Counted from the stretch's first letter, positions 9,909 through 20,120 are shown. The stretch: DNA of 64,000 bases from Oscillatoriales cyanobacterium (GCA_004294385.1 REAP01000018.1:19190-83189); one strand, 5' to 3'. Made by a program: numbers and translations. Notes: a model not told the origin generated them from the sequence alone.

Positions 9909-10628
9909 TTACCAATCTGGCGGTAAATTGTAATATTCCAGAGTCGATCGATCTTTAAGCAATTCTTGGGTTTGCTCATCCACCCGAATCTGACCATCAG
10001 CCAAAATTAACGCCCTTTGAGTCGTTTTCCCAATCCAGTTCAAATCGTGGGAAGCGATCAAAATTACCTCGATCGGCAATTGCGACAAAACCTTAGCCAA
10101 ATGCCTGCGCCACGACGGATCTAGTCCATTTGTCGGCTCATCCAAAATCAAAATAGCCGGCTCTAATGCTAAAATTGCCGCTAGCGCAGCCAACCTTCTT
10201 TGACCCCCAGAAAGCTCGTGGGCCGAACGGTTGGCAAATTCTACCAAACGGAATTCGTCTAATAGAGCTAAAGCCCGATCGCGCGCAACTCCCTCTGACA
10301 CCCCATAATTGCGCGGCCCAAACATCACATCCTCTAAAATAGTCGGCATAAAAAGCTGGTCATTCGCATCTTGAAAGCAAAATCCAATCTGCCTCCGTAC
10401 TTGCGATAAAGTCGCCTGTTCCAGCTTAGTTCCCTGCACTCTAATCTCGCCAGATTGCGGCATTTTTAAGCCAATTAAATTTTCGAGTAAAGTGCTTTTT
10501 CCAGCGCCTGTTAAGCCTAGCAAAGCAACTCTTTCCCCCGGTTGCAAGGTGAAGGAAATTCCTTGCAATACTGGTTTTTGCTGCGGATATCCGAATACTA
10601 AGTCTTGTACTTCGATCGTTGGTGTCAC
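9909..10628 (-). CDS. cbiO: Energy-coupling ABC transporter ATP-binding protein (cobalt/nickel)
   Basis: Walker A GLTGAGKST, signature LSGGQRR, Walker B ILILDEPT; adjacent to cbiQ and cbiM. Confidence 0.92.
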   Translation of the reverse strand: MTPTIEVQDLVFGYPQQKPVLQGISFTLQPGERVALLGLTGAGKSTLLENLIGLKMPQSGEIRVQGTKLEQATLSQVRRQIGFCFQDANDQLFMPTILEDVMFGPRNYGVSEGVARDRALALLDEFRLVEFANRSAHELSGGQRRLAALAAILALEPAILILDEPTNGLDPSWRRHLAKVLSQLPIEVILIASHDLNWIGKTTQRALILADGQIRVDEQTQELLKDRSTLEYYNLPPDW

Positions 10629-10639
10629 TGATCAGAATC

Positions 10640-10862
10640 TCCAATAATGTTGACTGTTAACTGTTAACTGTTAACTGTTGACTGTTGACGGTTGACTGTT
10701 GACGGTTGACCCATGCCCTATGCCCTATGCCCTATGCCCAATTCCCCATGCCCCATGCCCCATGCCCTATGCCCTATGCCCTATGCCCTATGCCCTATGC
10801 CCAATGCCCAATGCCCCATGCCCCATGCCCCATGCCCCATGCCCAATTCCCTATGCCCAATT
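10640..10862. repeat. Heptameric tandem repeats (ACTGTTG/AACTGTT and CCCTATG/CCCCATG types)
   Basis: ttgactgttaactgttaactgtt then tgccctatgccctatgccc...ccccatgccccatg. Confidence 0.95.
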
Positions 10863-11510
10863 CCCATAAGAAGCTATTGTTAATCCGGCTGCGGTTAAAA
10901 TTGTGACTGTGAGCCAGAGTCGCTCTTTTGGTGTTGATTTTGACTCGGTGGGCAAACTGCCTTTGTAGCCGCGAATTAGCATGGCTGCGTGGACTCTCTC
11001 GGCGCGATCGAGACTTCGCAGATAAAGCGCCCCAATCATCGAAGCACTGGCATATCTGAGCCATCCCACGCTACCCGATAAACCTCGCAGTTGAGCGGAT
11101 CTTTTCATCCGGGTGACTTCAGATAGCAAGATTTCTAAGTATTGTCCCGCTAAAAGTACAATCTCTTGTAAGCCTGCTGGTAGAGGCAATCCTTTGAGCG
11201 CGATTCCGAAACTGTGCGGCGGCAAAGTTAGCAGAAAACTGTTCATAACTAACAGACAAATTAGGGAACGTAGTAATAGAAAACTGGCGCGTTCCCAACC
11301 TTGTGGTAGCACCAATAATGACAGAAAAATTAATTCTGTTCCTAACAGTTGTAGAAGGGTTCGCAGCGGTGCTTTCAGCCAAAGTGACCAAAAAAGTGCG
11401 ATCGTCCCATAGATACCCAGCCACAGCCAAGCACCCATCTTCATAAAACCAATACCAATCACAATTGTGAGAGACAGTCGCAGTCGAAAAGGTATGGAGA
11501 ATTTAAGCAT
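10851..11510 (-). CDS. cbiQ: Energy-coupling factor transporter transmembrane protein CbiQ
   Basis: MLKFSIPFRLRLSLTIV...LRSLDRAERVHAAMLIRGYKG; overlaps cbiM stop. Confidence 0.9.
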   Translation of the reverse strand: MLKFSIPFRLRLSLTIVIGIGFMKMGAWLWLGIYGTIALFWSLWLKAPLRTLLQLLGTELIFLSLLVLPQGWERASFLLLRSLICLLVMNSFLLTLPPHSFGIALKGLPLPAGLQEIVLLAGQYLEILLSEVTRMKRSAQLRGLSGSVGWLRYASASMIGALYLRSLDRAERVHAAMLIRGYKGSLPTESKSTPKERLWLTVTILTAAGLTIASYGNWA

Positions 11511-12429
11511 CTTTAGGTTTAACCAACTGAGCAATCCCAAAAGCCGTACCGAAACAGACAGCAGAACCTAAAACTCCAGCAATGCTAGTACCTATCGGCT
11601 GTTCTTCTAATCCTTTAACACCGTAATCTGCAAAAGGAGTTGGATTTTCAATCGCCACAGCTTCTTTGTCTTTAAAACCATATTGTTCTGCTACAGCTTC
11701 TAACCCGTCAGGCCAACTTGAAGCAAACAGCGACAGCACACCGCTAATTAATAAAACCCCAATTACTGGCACTAGCCATTTCTGCAATTGTGGCTGTTCT
11801 CCCGGTAACAAATCCGGCCGTACTTTCACCAGATAACTTAAAACACCACCTGTAATTAGCCCTTCGCCAATCCCAATTAAAATATGAATACCTACCATTG
11901 CCGGCAATGCAATATTCAGTGCTACTGTTCCAGAAATTGCCAATTCAATCGCCACACAAATCGAAGCAGCCACAACGCTAAGGGCGGCTGCAATCCCCGC
12001 AGCTAGCGGCAAACGATTTCGGGAACCTCCCAGCAGTCGCTGCAATGGCTGCAACAGCCACCAGCCTACCCAAATTCCGACTAGCCCCATATTAAAAATA
12101 TTGGCTCCCAGTGCGGTGATGCCCCCATCGGCAAACAAGACGCTCTGAATTATAAAAACCGTACTCATCGCCAGAGTTGCCGCCCAAGGGCTACCCAAAA
12201 CCACAGATGCTAGCGCCCCTCCCAACAAGTGCCCGCTGGTGCCGCCTGCTACGGGAAAGTTAATCATCTGAGCCGCAAACACGAAAGCTGTGGTTAAACC
12301 CATGATTGGGGCTTGCCGCAATCCAAGACTGGCGCGGGTTCGATTTAGGGCAACGGCGATTGCTGCTGCGCTTGCTATGGCGGTGGCTACGGCTACGGTT
12401 GGTGAAAGAAAACCATCAGGTATGTGCAT
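11503..12429 (-). CDS. cbiM: Cobalt/nickel transporter CbiM with C-terminal CbiN-like (PDGLE) domain
   Basis: MHIPDGFLSPTVAVATAI, GGTSGHLLGGALASVVLG, C-terminal SWPDGLEAVAEQYGF. Confidence 0.95.
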   Translation of the reverse strand: MHIPDGFLSPTVAVATAIASAAAIAVALNRTRASLGLRQAPIMGLTTAFVFAAQMINFPVAGGTSGHLLGGALASVVLGSPWAATLAMSTVFIIQSVLFADGGITALGANIFNMGLVGIWVGWWLLQPLQRLLGGSRNRLPLAAGIAAALSVVAASICVAIELAISGTVALNIALPAMVGIHILIGIGEGLITGGVLSYLVKVRPDLLPGEQPQLQKWLVPVIGVLLISGVLSLFASSWPDGLEAVAEQYGFKDKEAVAIENPTPFADYGVKGLEEQPIGTSIAGVLGSAVCFGTAFGIAQLVKPKDA

Positions 12430-13109
12430 CGATTTATCCTAAACGCGAGAACTCCCGACCCTTTAGTCAACTCTTTTTTACAAAACTTTACAATCCCCTC
12501 TGGGGGGATTTTTGCCGATTTTGTGCTCAGAAGCCACATATTTGGGGCTTTTTAAATTATCAATAATTTGCGATCTACCTGACCACAAAATCCAGGAACT
12601 GCAAGGCTTAGACACAAATCTTAAGAAAACATAAAAAAGCAAGTGAAAGTCAATAATTGGTTTTATATTTAAATGTTGAGGATTACTTGTATTAGTTGAT
12701 TTCTAAAAAAATGGCAAAAATGCCAATTAGCCAGCAAAAGCAAAAGTTTTGGGTGCTCTAAAAACTAAAAAGCTGGATTTTATTGTTAGTAAATCTAGCT
12801 GGACGACTGTTTTACGGTTTGCGATCGCGTGAATGTGCGATCGGCTCTTCCGTAAGGCTTGTATTCTCAAGAATATCAAAATACTAATGCAATTATTCTC
12901 AAATACGTTGCTAAAAAATCCAAAATAAGCTGTATTTACTCAAAAATTAACTATTTTCTCTTCCTCCAACCCCACCACACCAACAGACTCAACTTTTAAT
13001 AGCTTTGGAAAATTTGAAAATTTTAATTTTAGATCGCGAAAATTAGATATATTGTAAAGTTATATTAAAAATATATACAAAAAACTTGAAATTTAAGGAT
13101 AGGGCAATC

Positions 13110-14681
13110 ATGGAAAACCGAGTTCTGTATGTTCGCCTCCCTTGCAATCCGATATTCCCGATCGGAGTAGTGTATCTTTCGGATCACGTCCACAAGCTAT
13201 TTCCCGATGTCGAACAGCGCATTTTCGATGTCGGCGCGGTGCCACCACTGGATTACGCTAAGGCCCTAGATGCCGCAGTGGACGAATTTCAACCGACGCT
13301 GCTAGTTTTCTCCTGGCGAGATATTCAAATTTACGCACCTGTAGGCGGTAGAGGCGGCAATCCCCTGCAAAATGCCTTCGAGTTTTACTACGCCAACAAT
13401 CCCCTGATTAAAATGCGGGGAGCATTTGGGGGGCTGCGTTTGGCAATCTCCTACTACACGGAACTCTGGCGCAATTTGGGCTTGATTAAGCGCGGATTGC
13501 ATCGGGCCCGGAAATACCGTCCCGAAGCTCGTGCAGTGGTGGGTGGTGGGGCTGTGAGCGTGTTTTATGAGCAGTTGGGACGCAGTTTGCCACCGGGGAC
13601 TGTGGTTTCGGTGGGCGAAGGCGAGGCGCTGCTGGAGAAGTTGATTAAAGGCGAAGATTTGGCTCAGGAACGGTGTTATGTCGTAGGTGAGACGGTGCCG
13701 CGCGATCGGCTAATTCACGAAAAGCCAGCCAACATCGAGAAGACTGCTTGTAACTATAAGTACATCGAGACCATTTGGCCAGAATTTTCATATTATCTAC
13801 AGGATCTCGACTTTTACATCGGAGTGCAAACCAAGCGTGGTTGTCCTCACAACTGCTGTTACTGCATTTACACGGTGATTGAAGGTAAGCAAGTGCGGAT
13901 CAATCCAGCGGATGAGGTGGTGGCGGAGATTAGACAATTGTACGATCGAGGCATCCGCAATTTCTGGTTTACCGACGCTCAATTTATCCCCGCCCGCAAA
14001 TTCATCAATGACGCAGTTGAACTCCTCCAAAAAATCATCGCCGACGGGATGACAGACATCCACTGGGCAGCTTACATCCGTGCGGACAATCTCACACCAG
14101 AATTGTGCGATTTGATGGTAAAAACGGGGATGAATTACTTTGAAATCGGCATTACCAGCGGTTCCCAAGAACTCGTTCGCAAAATGCGGATGGGTTACAA
14201 CTTGCGCGTCGTCTTGGAAAATTGTCGCGATTTAAAAGCCGCCGGTTACAACGATGTGGTTTCCGTGAATTACTCATTTAACGTAATTGATGAAACCTTT
14301 GAAACCATCCGCCAAACTATCGCCTATCACCGGGAATTGGAGCGAATTTTCGGAGTCGATAAAGTAGAACCAGCAATTTTCTTTATCGGGTTGCAGCCCC
14401 ACACAATTTTGGAAGAATACGCCTTCAAAAAAGATATTCTGCAACCTGGTTATGACCCCATGAGTTTGATGCCTTGGAATGCCCGGAAATTGCTATGGAA
14501 TCCAGAGCCTTTTGGTTCATTTTTCGGACAAGTTTGTTTGGAAGCTTGGCAACGAAATTCCAATGATTTCGGCCGCGAAGTGATGGCAATTTTGGAGGAA
14601 AAATTAGGTTGTGCTGATTTGGAGGATGCTTTGACTGCGCCGGTTGAAGTTAAGGAGAAACAGTTAACATCGGTTAATTAA
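13110..14681 (+). CDS. B12-binding-domain radical SAM protein (possibly the cyanobacterial high-light-acclimation radical SAM family)
   Basis: Radical SAM motif KRGCPHNCCYC; N-terminal B12-binding-like region; start at MENRVLYVRLPCNPIFPIG. Confidence 0.85.
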   Translation: MENRVLYVRLPCNPIFPIGVVYLSDHVHKLFPDVEQRIFDVGAVPPLDYAKALDAAVDEFQPTLLVFSWRDIQIYAPVGGRGGNPLQNAFEFYYANNPLIKMRGAFGGLRLAISYYTELWRNLGLIKRGLHRARKYRPEARAVVGGGAVSVFYEQLGRSLPPGTVVSVGEGEALLEKLIKGEDLAQERCYVVGETVPRDRLIHEKPANIEKTACNYKYIETIWPEFSYYLQDLDFYIGVQTKRGCPHNCCYCIYTVIEGKQVRINPADEVVAEIRQLYDRGIRNFWFTDAQFIPARKFINDAVELLQKIIADGMTDIHWAAYIRADNLTPELCDLMVKTGMNYFEIGITSGSQELVRKMRMGYNLRVVLENCRDLKAAGYNDVVSVNYSFNVIDETFETIRQTIAYHRELERIFGVDKVEPAIFFIGLQPHTILEEYAFKKDILQPGYDPMSLMPWNARKLLWNPEPFGSFFGQVCLEAWQRNSNDFGREVMAILEEKLGCADLEDALTAPVEVKEKQLTSVN

Positions 14682-14696
14682 TCAACAGCAAAAATT

Positions 14697-14760
14697 AGGA
14701 GACGGCAGTGCCGTGTCCCTACCCCAATTAATTGTAGGGACACAGAATTGCCGTCTCCTC
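14697..14760. repeat. Palindromic repeat GGAGACGGCAGTGCCGTGTCCCTAC...GTAGGGACAC...TGCCGTCTCC
   Basis: Long inverted arms; related copies at 19813 and 63836. Confidence 0.9.
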
Positions 14761-14778
14761 TCTCATTCCGATGCTTTA

Positions 14779-15395
14779 TCAAACGCTATATCTGCCTGCC
14801 ACAAAAATTTGTTGTGCAGTTAATTGTAAGTCTGGAAACATTAACGAAATAAGTCTATCTTCATTTTGAAACAACTGTTTTTGATACTCATCCTCTCGCA
14901 GGGTACAAATTGTAACTGTCGGCTGTTTAGGTTTGCCAATATATTCTCTGCCACCAAGGCCCAGATAGTCAACAATCCAATACTCAGGCACTCCTAACAG
15001 GGCGTAATCTTCTGCTTTGCGGGCGTAATCGTTTTGCCAGTTGGTGCTAACAACTTCAGCGATTAGTTTAATTGAGAAACCTGATGAAATTACAGGTTCT
15101 TGTTGCCACAAAGGTTCATTAATTAGTCGAGTTTGATCTAATACAAGCACATCGGGGCGAAAGGCTGTGGATGTTCCTAATAGTTTGATCAGATAGCGAG
15201 GGGGGATAAAGTAGGGTAAATCCAGACGGTCAATTTCTACATTCAGTTTTCGTCCCAGAAACCCGCATACTTGCTCCTGTGGCCCTGTTGGTTCCATTTC
15301 GGTTAATTCACCATCAATTAATTCGTAACAATCGCTGTCGCCGTAGTTGGTGATAAATTCGTCAATAGTTATAAGTTTGGGAGGTGATTGAACCA
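14779..15395 (-). CDS. Uma2 family (DUF820) putative endonuclease
   Basis: FRPDVLVLDQTRL...LIAEVVSTNWQNDYARKAEDYALLGVPEYWIVDY; start at MVQSPPKLITIDEF. Confidence 0.9.
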
Positions 15396-15416
15396 TTTTG
15401 TTTGTTCCTCTGTTGA

Positions 15417-16064
15417 TTACTGCTGCTGAAATTGAGCCAACAGCCAAGCACCCACCTGTGCTTGATTTTCAGTGCGACTTCGCCGCAAAGCCTCTTCCAA
15501 CAAAGCAATAGTTAATCCAGGTAAAACTTCAGATTGAACGAGTCGCCGACTACCATTATCAGCAATAATCGCAAAGGCAATTATTTCGGATTTCTGCACA
15601 TCTACTACCCAATATTCAGCGACTTTTAGTTCTTCGTAAAGCAACCGTTTTTCACCGATATCATCAGCCAAAGTTGAGTCAGCAACTTCTATGACTAAAT
15701 CTGGCGGTGGAGTAATGTCAAGAGTTGCGATCGCGGTTCCTCTAGGTGCTAATTGCGCTCTAGCTCCAATATAGTATGATACATCCGGTTGACACTCTCG
15801 GACTCCTGTTTTTCGGTAGCTACATTTATTGAATCCGTTAACAAAAATACCTTTGATAGTGCAGAATAAGTTAACAGTAAAGCTGATCATCACATTATCT
15901 CGTGCATGATCTGGCCCTACTGACATAGTTTCAATCCTCATTTGTCCATTGCGGTAATAGCATTTGGCTTTACTGTAAGCTGGGTCATCTGCCATCGCGA
16001 TGAATTCTTCCCAGCTAGCTGCTACCCAAATATCAGTTGGCAATTTAGTCTTTAGTCCGCTCAT
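15417..16064 (-). CDS. Uma2 family (DUF820) putative endonuclease
   Basis: PDVSYYIGA...PPPDLVIEVADSTLADDIGEKRLLYEELKVAEYWVVDV. Confidence 0.9.
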   Translation of the reverse strand: MSGLKTKLPTDIWVAASWEEFIAMADDPAYSKAKCYYRNGQMRIETMSVGPDHARDNVMISFTVNLFCTIKGIFVNGFNKCSYRKTGVRECQPDVSYYIGARAQLAPRGTAIATLDITPPPDLVIEVADSTLADDIGEKRLLYEELKVAEYWVVDVQKSEIIAFAIIADNGSRRLVQSEVLPGLTIALLEEALRRSRTENQAQVGAWLLAQFQQQ

Positions 16065-16201
16065 TTTTTTTATCCCAAATATCTCGATTATATAACACCA
16101 CTCGATCGAATGTAAACCGTCTTCTTTCTTCTCCTCCTACCCTTCGGGAACGGCTTCGCCGAACGCGCCCTTCGCGCCTTCGCGGTTCGTTCAAAAAAAT
16201 C

Positions 16202-17866
16202 TCAACTCCGTTTCCAAATCTTAATTTCCCCCAACCAACCCGCACTCACAATCATCTTCCCATCAGCACTAATTGCCACAGCGCTAACATAGCCAGAATG
16301 CCCGCTCAAAGTACCTCTCAAATCACCCGTTAGCGAAGCCCTCGAAGAGGATCGCAAATCCCACAATCTGACACTCTTATCCCAACTGCCGCTAACCAGT
16401 ATACTCCCATCCCGACTGAAAGCCACCGACCAAACCCCGTCTGTATGCCCGCTCAAACGCCGAATTAACTGCCCGTTTCCGGCATTCCACAAACCCACAG
16501 TGCCGTTGCTATTTCCCGCAGCCAAACTCTTGCCATCCGGGCTAAAAGCTACAGACAAAACCGACAAATTCTTGCCACTAATTGTGCGAATTCCTTCACC
16601 ATTAGCCAAATTCCACAACCTAATTGAACCATCCTTGCTACCGCTAGCTAAAACCTGGCTGTCGGGACTTATGGCAACAGTATTCACCAAGCCAGAATGC
16701 CCAGTCAAAGTCCGCAACAATTCCCCAGTTTTCGTATTCCAAATTTTAATGCTTTTGTCCCAACTTCCACTAACTAAAAATTCACCATTTACACTAATTG
16801 CAACCGTTGAAATAGCATTAGTATGTCCGGTTAAAGTTCGTACAAGTGCGCCAGTTTCTAAGTTCCAAATCTTGATAGTTTTGTCGTCGCTACCGCTAGC
16901 TAAAATTTTGCCATCAGCACTCATTGCTACTGCATTTACTGATTCCGTATGTCCTCGCAGTGTACTTTTTAATTCTCCGCCCGGTAAATTCCAAACAGAG
17001 ATAGTACCGTTACTATTTCCTGTCGCAAAATAAGCGGAAACCAGGGAGACTGAATTGACTACTTCTGAAGGTGCTTTGATGGTGTTTGTGGCTGCAAATG
17101 CGATCGCACTTGCAGGCTTGCGGGGTGAATTATTAACAGGATTTGAGGGAGTTTTGGCAGTAGGAGATTCAGGGACTATCGGTAGCGAAACAGTTAAGCG
17201 CCATTTCATGAAAGTATTGATTTCTATCCCAGCAGACACGATTTTATCAGAATTATTCTCAAGCTTCACAATGCCATTAATTGCGATCAATTTCCCCGCA
17301 TCGTCGAGCACTGGGCCACCACTCATGCCTGCTCTCACTAAGTTATTGTATACCAATGTATAACCGTTCCAGGCAGTCTGGCGGCCGGTCAGCAAGCCTT
17401 CTGTAGCCAGGAAAATCGGCTGTCGGAGGGAACCACCAGATATCGGCCAGCCCGCGACGATGGCCTTTTTTCCCGCAGTTGCTGGGGAATTGGCTAATTG
17501 AGCGAGGGGATAGCTTTCAGGGCTGCTGAAGGGGACGATCGCCAAATCTGCACCGGGCATTCGCCGGATCAAACTATAGTATACAGAGTGAGCTTTTCCG
17601 TCGGGAGTGATGACGCGATAATCACCAGCCTGATCTACAACGTGCCAGTTGGTGAGGATATAGTAAGTGTTACCTTTTTTTTCTAAAATTACTCCTGAAC
17701 CGCCTTTTGGCCCTTCTATGCGGACGGTGACGGCTTTAGCAACGGTTTTAACTTGGTCGGCGGTTAAGGCGAGGGCGATTTGAGGTGAGGTGAAGGGGAG
17801 AAGAGAAATGGTGCTAAGTGCGATCGTAGCACTCAAAATAGCCGGAATTGTTCTGCTGTAATTCAT
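16202..17866 (-). CDS. Trypsin-like serine protease fused to WD40 repeats
   Basis: TNWHVVD (His), DLAIVPF (Asp), RAGMSGGPV (Ser), then seven WD-type repeats (e.g. ILASGSDDKTIKIWNLETGALVRTLTGH). Confidence 0.95.
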   Translation of the reverse strand: MNYSRTIPAILSATIALSTISLLPFTSPQIALALTADQVKTVAKAVTVRIEGPKGGSGVILEKKGNTYYILTNWHVVDQAGDYRVITPDGKAHSVYYSLIRRMPGADLAIVPFSSPESYPLAQLANSPATAGKKAIVAGWPISGGSLRQPIFLATEGLLTGRQTAWNGYTLVYNNLVRAGMSGGPVLDDAGKLIAINGIVKLENNSDKIVSAGIEINTFMKWRLTVSLPIVPESPTAKTPSNPVNNSPRKPASAIAFAATNTIKAPSEVVNSVSLVSAYFATGNSNGTISVWNLPGGELKSTLRGHTESVNAVAMSADGKILASGSDDKTIKIWNLETGALVRTLTGHTNAISTVAISVNGEFLVSGSWDKSIKIWNTKTGELLRTLTGHSGLVNTVAISPDSQVLASGSKDGSIRLWNLANGEGIRTISGKNLSVLSVAFSPDGKSLAAGNSNGTVGLWNAGNGQLIRRLSGHTDGVWSVAFSRDGSILVSGSWDKSVRLWDLRSSSRASLTGDLRGTLSGHSGYVSAVAISADGKMIVSAGWLGEIKIWKRS

Positions 17867-18066
17867 TTTTTTTTAACTTAACATATCAATATCTCAACTG
17901 ACGGAAAACTTTTCCGGGTTGTGGCATATTGTGACACAAATTGTAGGTATGGCAATCTTAATTATTTACAAAATGCTGTTAAGCAAATGGGAAGAAATAC
18001 ATGGCATTTAAAAACTGGGACAAAGAATTAACCGAGGGAAATCTTCATACACAAAACAAAAATTAT

Positions 18067-18198
18067 GTAGGGTGCGTCAGTTAGAGTTTTTTGTGAATAA
18101 TTGAGAGTTTAAATGCTGACGCACCGCACTGCTAAAGAAGGTGCGTCAGGATTGATGATTTTCTACAAGCTGGTTAGCTTCGCCCTGACGCACCCTAC
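18067..18198. repeat. Palindromic intergenic repeat with four GGTGCGTCAG/CTGACGCACC arms
   Basis: gtagggtgcgtcag ... ctgacgcacc ... ggtgcgtcagg ... ctgacgcaccctac. Confidence 0.9.
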
Positions 18199-18221
18199 AG
18201 TGAAGGGTTTTTAGGGCAATT

Positions 18222-18920
18222 TCATGCCAAATCAAACAGCAAGATTTCAGCATCTGCTGTAGCTTCAATCACCAACTCAGACTCATCGCTAACCGCCGCC
18301 CCATCGCCCTTTTCCAAAGCCAAACCATTGAGCAAAACTGAGCCTCGTGCTACTTGTACCCAAGCATGGCGATTAAGCTGCAAAGCATGAGAAACTCGCG
18401 AATTTTTATCCAAAATAGCCGCATACAAATCCACATCTTGATGAATTTTCACAGCACCATCTCTAGCATCCCGCGCCGCAACCAAACGCAATTTTCCGCG
18501 TCTTTCTGCTACTGGGAAATCTCGCTGTTCGTAACTAGGTGACAATCCATTGGTATCGGGCAACAGCCAAATTTGTAGCAGATGAACCGGGTCAGTTTGC
18601 GAGTAATTGAACTCGCTGTGCTGGATACCCGTACCTGCACTCATCCGCTGCACTTCACCGGGTTTAATTACCGCACCAGTACCCAAACTGTCCTTATGTT
18701 CTAACGCTCCTTCTAGTACATAAGTAATGATTTCCATGTCCTCATGGCCATGAGTGCCGAAACCTTTGCCAGGGTTAATGATATCCTCATTAATTACTCG
18801 TAAAGAGCGAAAGCTCATATAATTTGGATCGTAATAATTGGCAAAGGAAAATGTGTGATAACTGTCCAGCCAACCGTGATTTGCGTGTCCTCTGGCTGCA
18901 CTTTTGCGAATGGCAATCAT
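18222..18920 (-). CDS. Pirin family protein (YhhW/quercetinase-like)
   Basis: MIAIRKSAARGHANHGWLDSYHTFSFANYYDPNYMSFRSLRVINEDII...GFGTHGHEDMEIITYVLEGALEHKDS. Confidence 0.95.
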   Translation of the reverse strand: MIAIRKSAARGHANHGWLDSYHTFSFANYYDPNYMSFRSLRVINEDIINPGKGFGTHGHEDMEIITYVLEGALEHKDSLGTGAVIKPGEVQRMSAGTGIQHSEFNYSQTDPVHLLQIWLLPDTNGLSPSYEQRDFPVAERRGKLRLVAARDARDGAVKIHQDVDLYAAILDKNSRVSHALQLNRHAWVQVARGSVLLNGLALEKGDGAAVSDESELVIEATADAEILLFDLA

Positions 18921-19037
18921 TTTTTGAATCCTCAATGAAACCTATTTGGGTGTTTCTCGTATATTTCAAGTTTAGACCGAGTAAAGCTATTATGGGAAGT
19001 ACGCACTTCAAAGTGCGGTAGTTACCAAAAAGATACT

Positions 19038-19376
19038 ATGCAAGTTACCGTAAAAGGCGATCGGGCAAATTGCCCTGTAGAACGAACTCTAGAGGTAATT
19101 GGCGGGCGCTGGAAAGTCTTGATTCTCCGGGAGCTATTTCCCGGAGTGAAGCGTTTTAACGAGCTGCAACGAGCTGTTAACGGCATTACTCAGAAAATGC
19201 TGACACAGCAATTGCGGGAGATGGAATCAGACGGGATTGTGCATCGAGAAGTTTACTTGCAAGTTCCACCGAAAGTTGAATATTCCCTAACAGCTTTGGG
19301 CGAAAGTCTCAAACCGATTATTGATACTATGCACGAATGGGGAATTCAGCATTTGGTCATAACCAATAAATACTAA
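19038..19376 (+). CDS. HxlR-type winged-helix transcriptional regulator
   Basis: [59 protein letters not shown]; divergent to the pirin gene. Confidence 0.95.
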   Translation: MQVTVKGDRANCPVERTLEVIGGRWKVLILRELFPGVKRFNELQRAVNGITQKMLTQQLREMESDGIVHREVYLQVPPKVEYSLTALGESLKPIIDTMHEWGIQHLVITNKY

Positions 19377-19377
19377 C

Positions 19378-19779
19378 ATGAACAACATAGAGCGTCTTGC
19401 CACCCTCAACCGCATCCGCAAATTCAGCCGCCTCATGGATAGTGCCTTCAGTATCCCCGGCACCAAATTTCGCATCGGTTTAGATCCGATAATCGGTTTA
19501 GTACCCGGTGCGGGCGACATAGTAGATACCGCGTTTTCCGCCTACCTGATTTATTTAGCAACTCGATTCAATATTCCCCCAAAAACTTTAGGCACAATGA
19601 TTTATAATATTAGTCTAGAAGCAGTAATTGGCTCAATACCTTTAGTCGGAGATATCTTCGATGCTTTTTATAAATCCAACATGAGAAATCTTGCCCTTTT
19701 AGAAGAGCACATCGCATTAGTTGAACCGGAACTAACCGAAGTTGCAAAACCTGTTTCTGAATCATCTATTAAACCGTAG
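19378..19779 (+). CDS. DUF4112 domain-containing protein
   Basis: MDSAFSIPGTKFRIGLDPIIGLVPGAGDIVDTAFSAYLIYLA...GSIPLVGDIFDAFYKSNMRN. Confidence 0.9.
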   Translation: MNNIERLATLNRIRKFSRLMDSAFSIPGTKFRIGLDPIIGLVPGAGDIVDTAFSAYLIYLATRFNIPPKTLGTMIYNISLEAVIGSIPLVGDIFDAFYKSNMRNLALLEEHIALVEPELTEVAKPVSESSIKP

Positions 19780-19830
19780 GGGCGGGTTTAGGCAAATTAT
19801 TAGTAGCCGAAATTAGGAGACGGCAGTGCC

Positions 19831-20027
19831 CATTGGTGTCAACTTAAGACTGAAAGCCTTGAGAAATCTGGTTTTTACCTGAGTCTAGATCCCCCTAAAT
19901 CCCCCTTAAGAAGGGGGACTTTGATCGGACTCCTGTCCCCCCCTTCTTAAGGGGGGTTAGGGGGGATCTGGCCTTAATCGTCAAACAGTAGTCTCTGAAG
20001 GGGTTTGACGTTAAGTTGACACCTATG
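19831..20027. mobile_element. MITE-like non-autonomous element with about 17-bp TIRs and 9-bp target duplication
   Basis: Left CATTGGTGTCAACTTAAG, right (revcomp) CATAGGTGTCAACTTAACG; flanked by direct repeat GGCAGTGCC at 19822-19830 and 20028-20036. Confidence 0.85.
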
Positions 20028-20120
20028 GGCAGTGCCGTGTCCCTACCTAAAATAACATTGTAGGGATACGGCACTGCCGTCTCCTCATCATTCCGGTTAT
20101 ACCGGAATTGATATTAGATA

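Noticed and set aside
10706-10906. [25 protein letters not shown]...
   Set aside because: Pure heptameric tandem repeat translation.
12430-12640. Cobalamin or NiCo riboswitch in the cbiM leader
   Set aside because: No recognisable conserved aptamer core; only a simple hairpin is visible. An Infernal scan would be needed.
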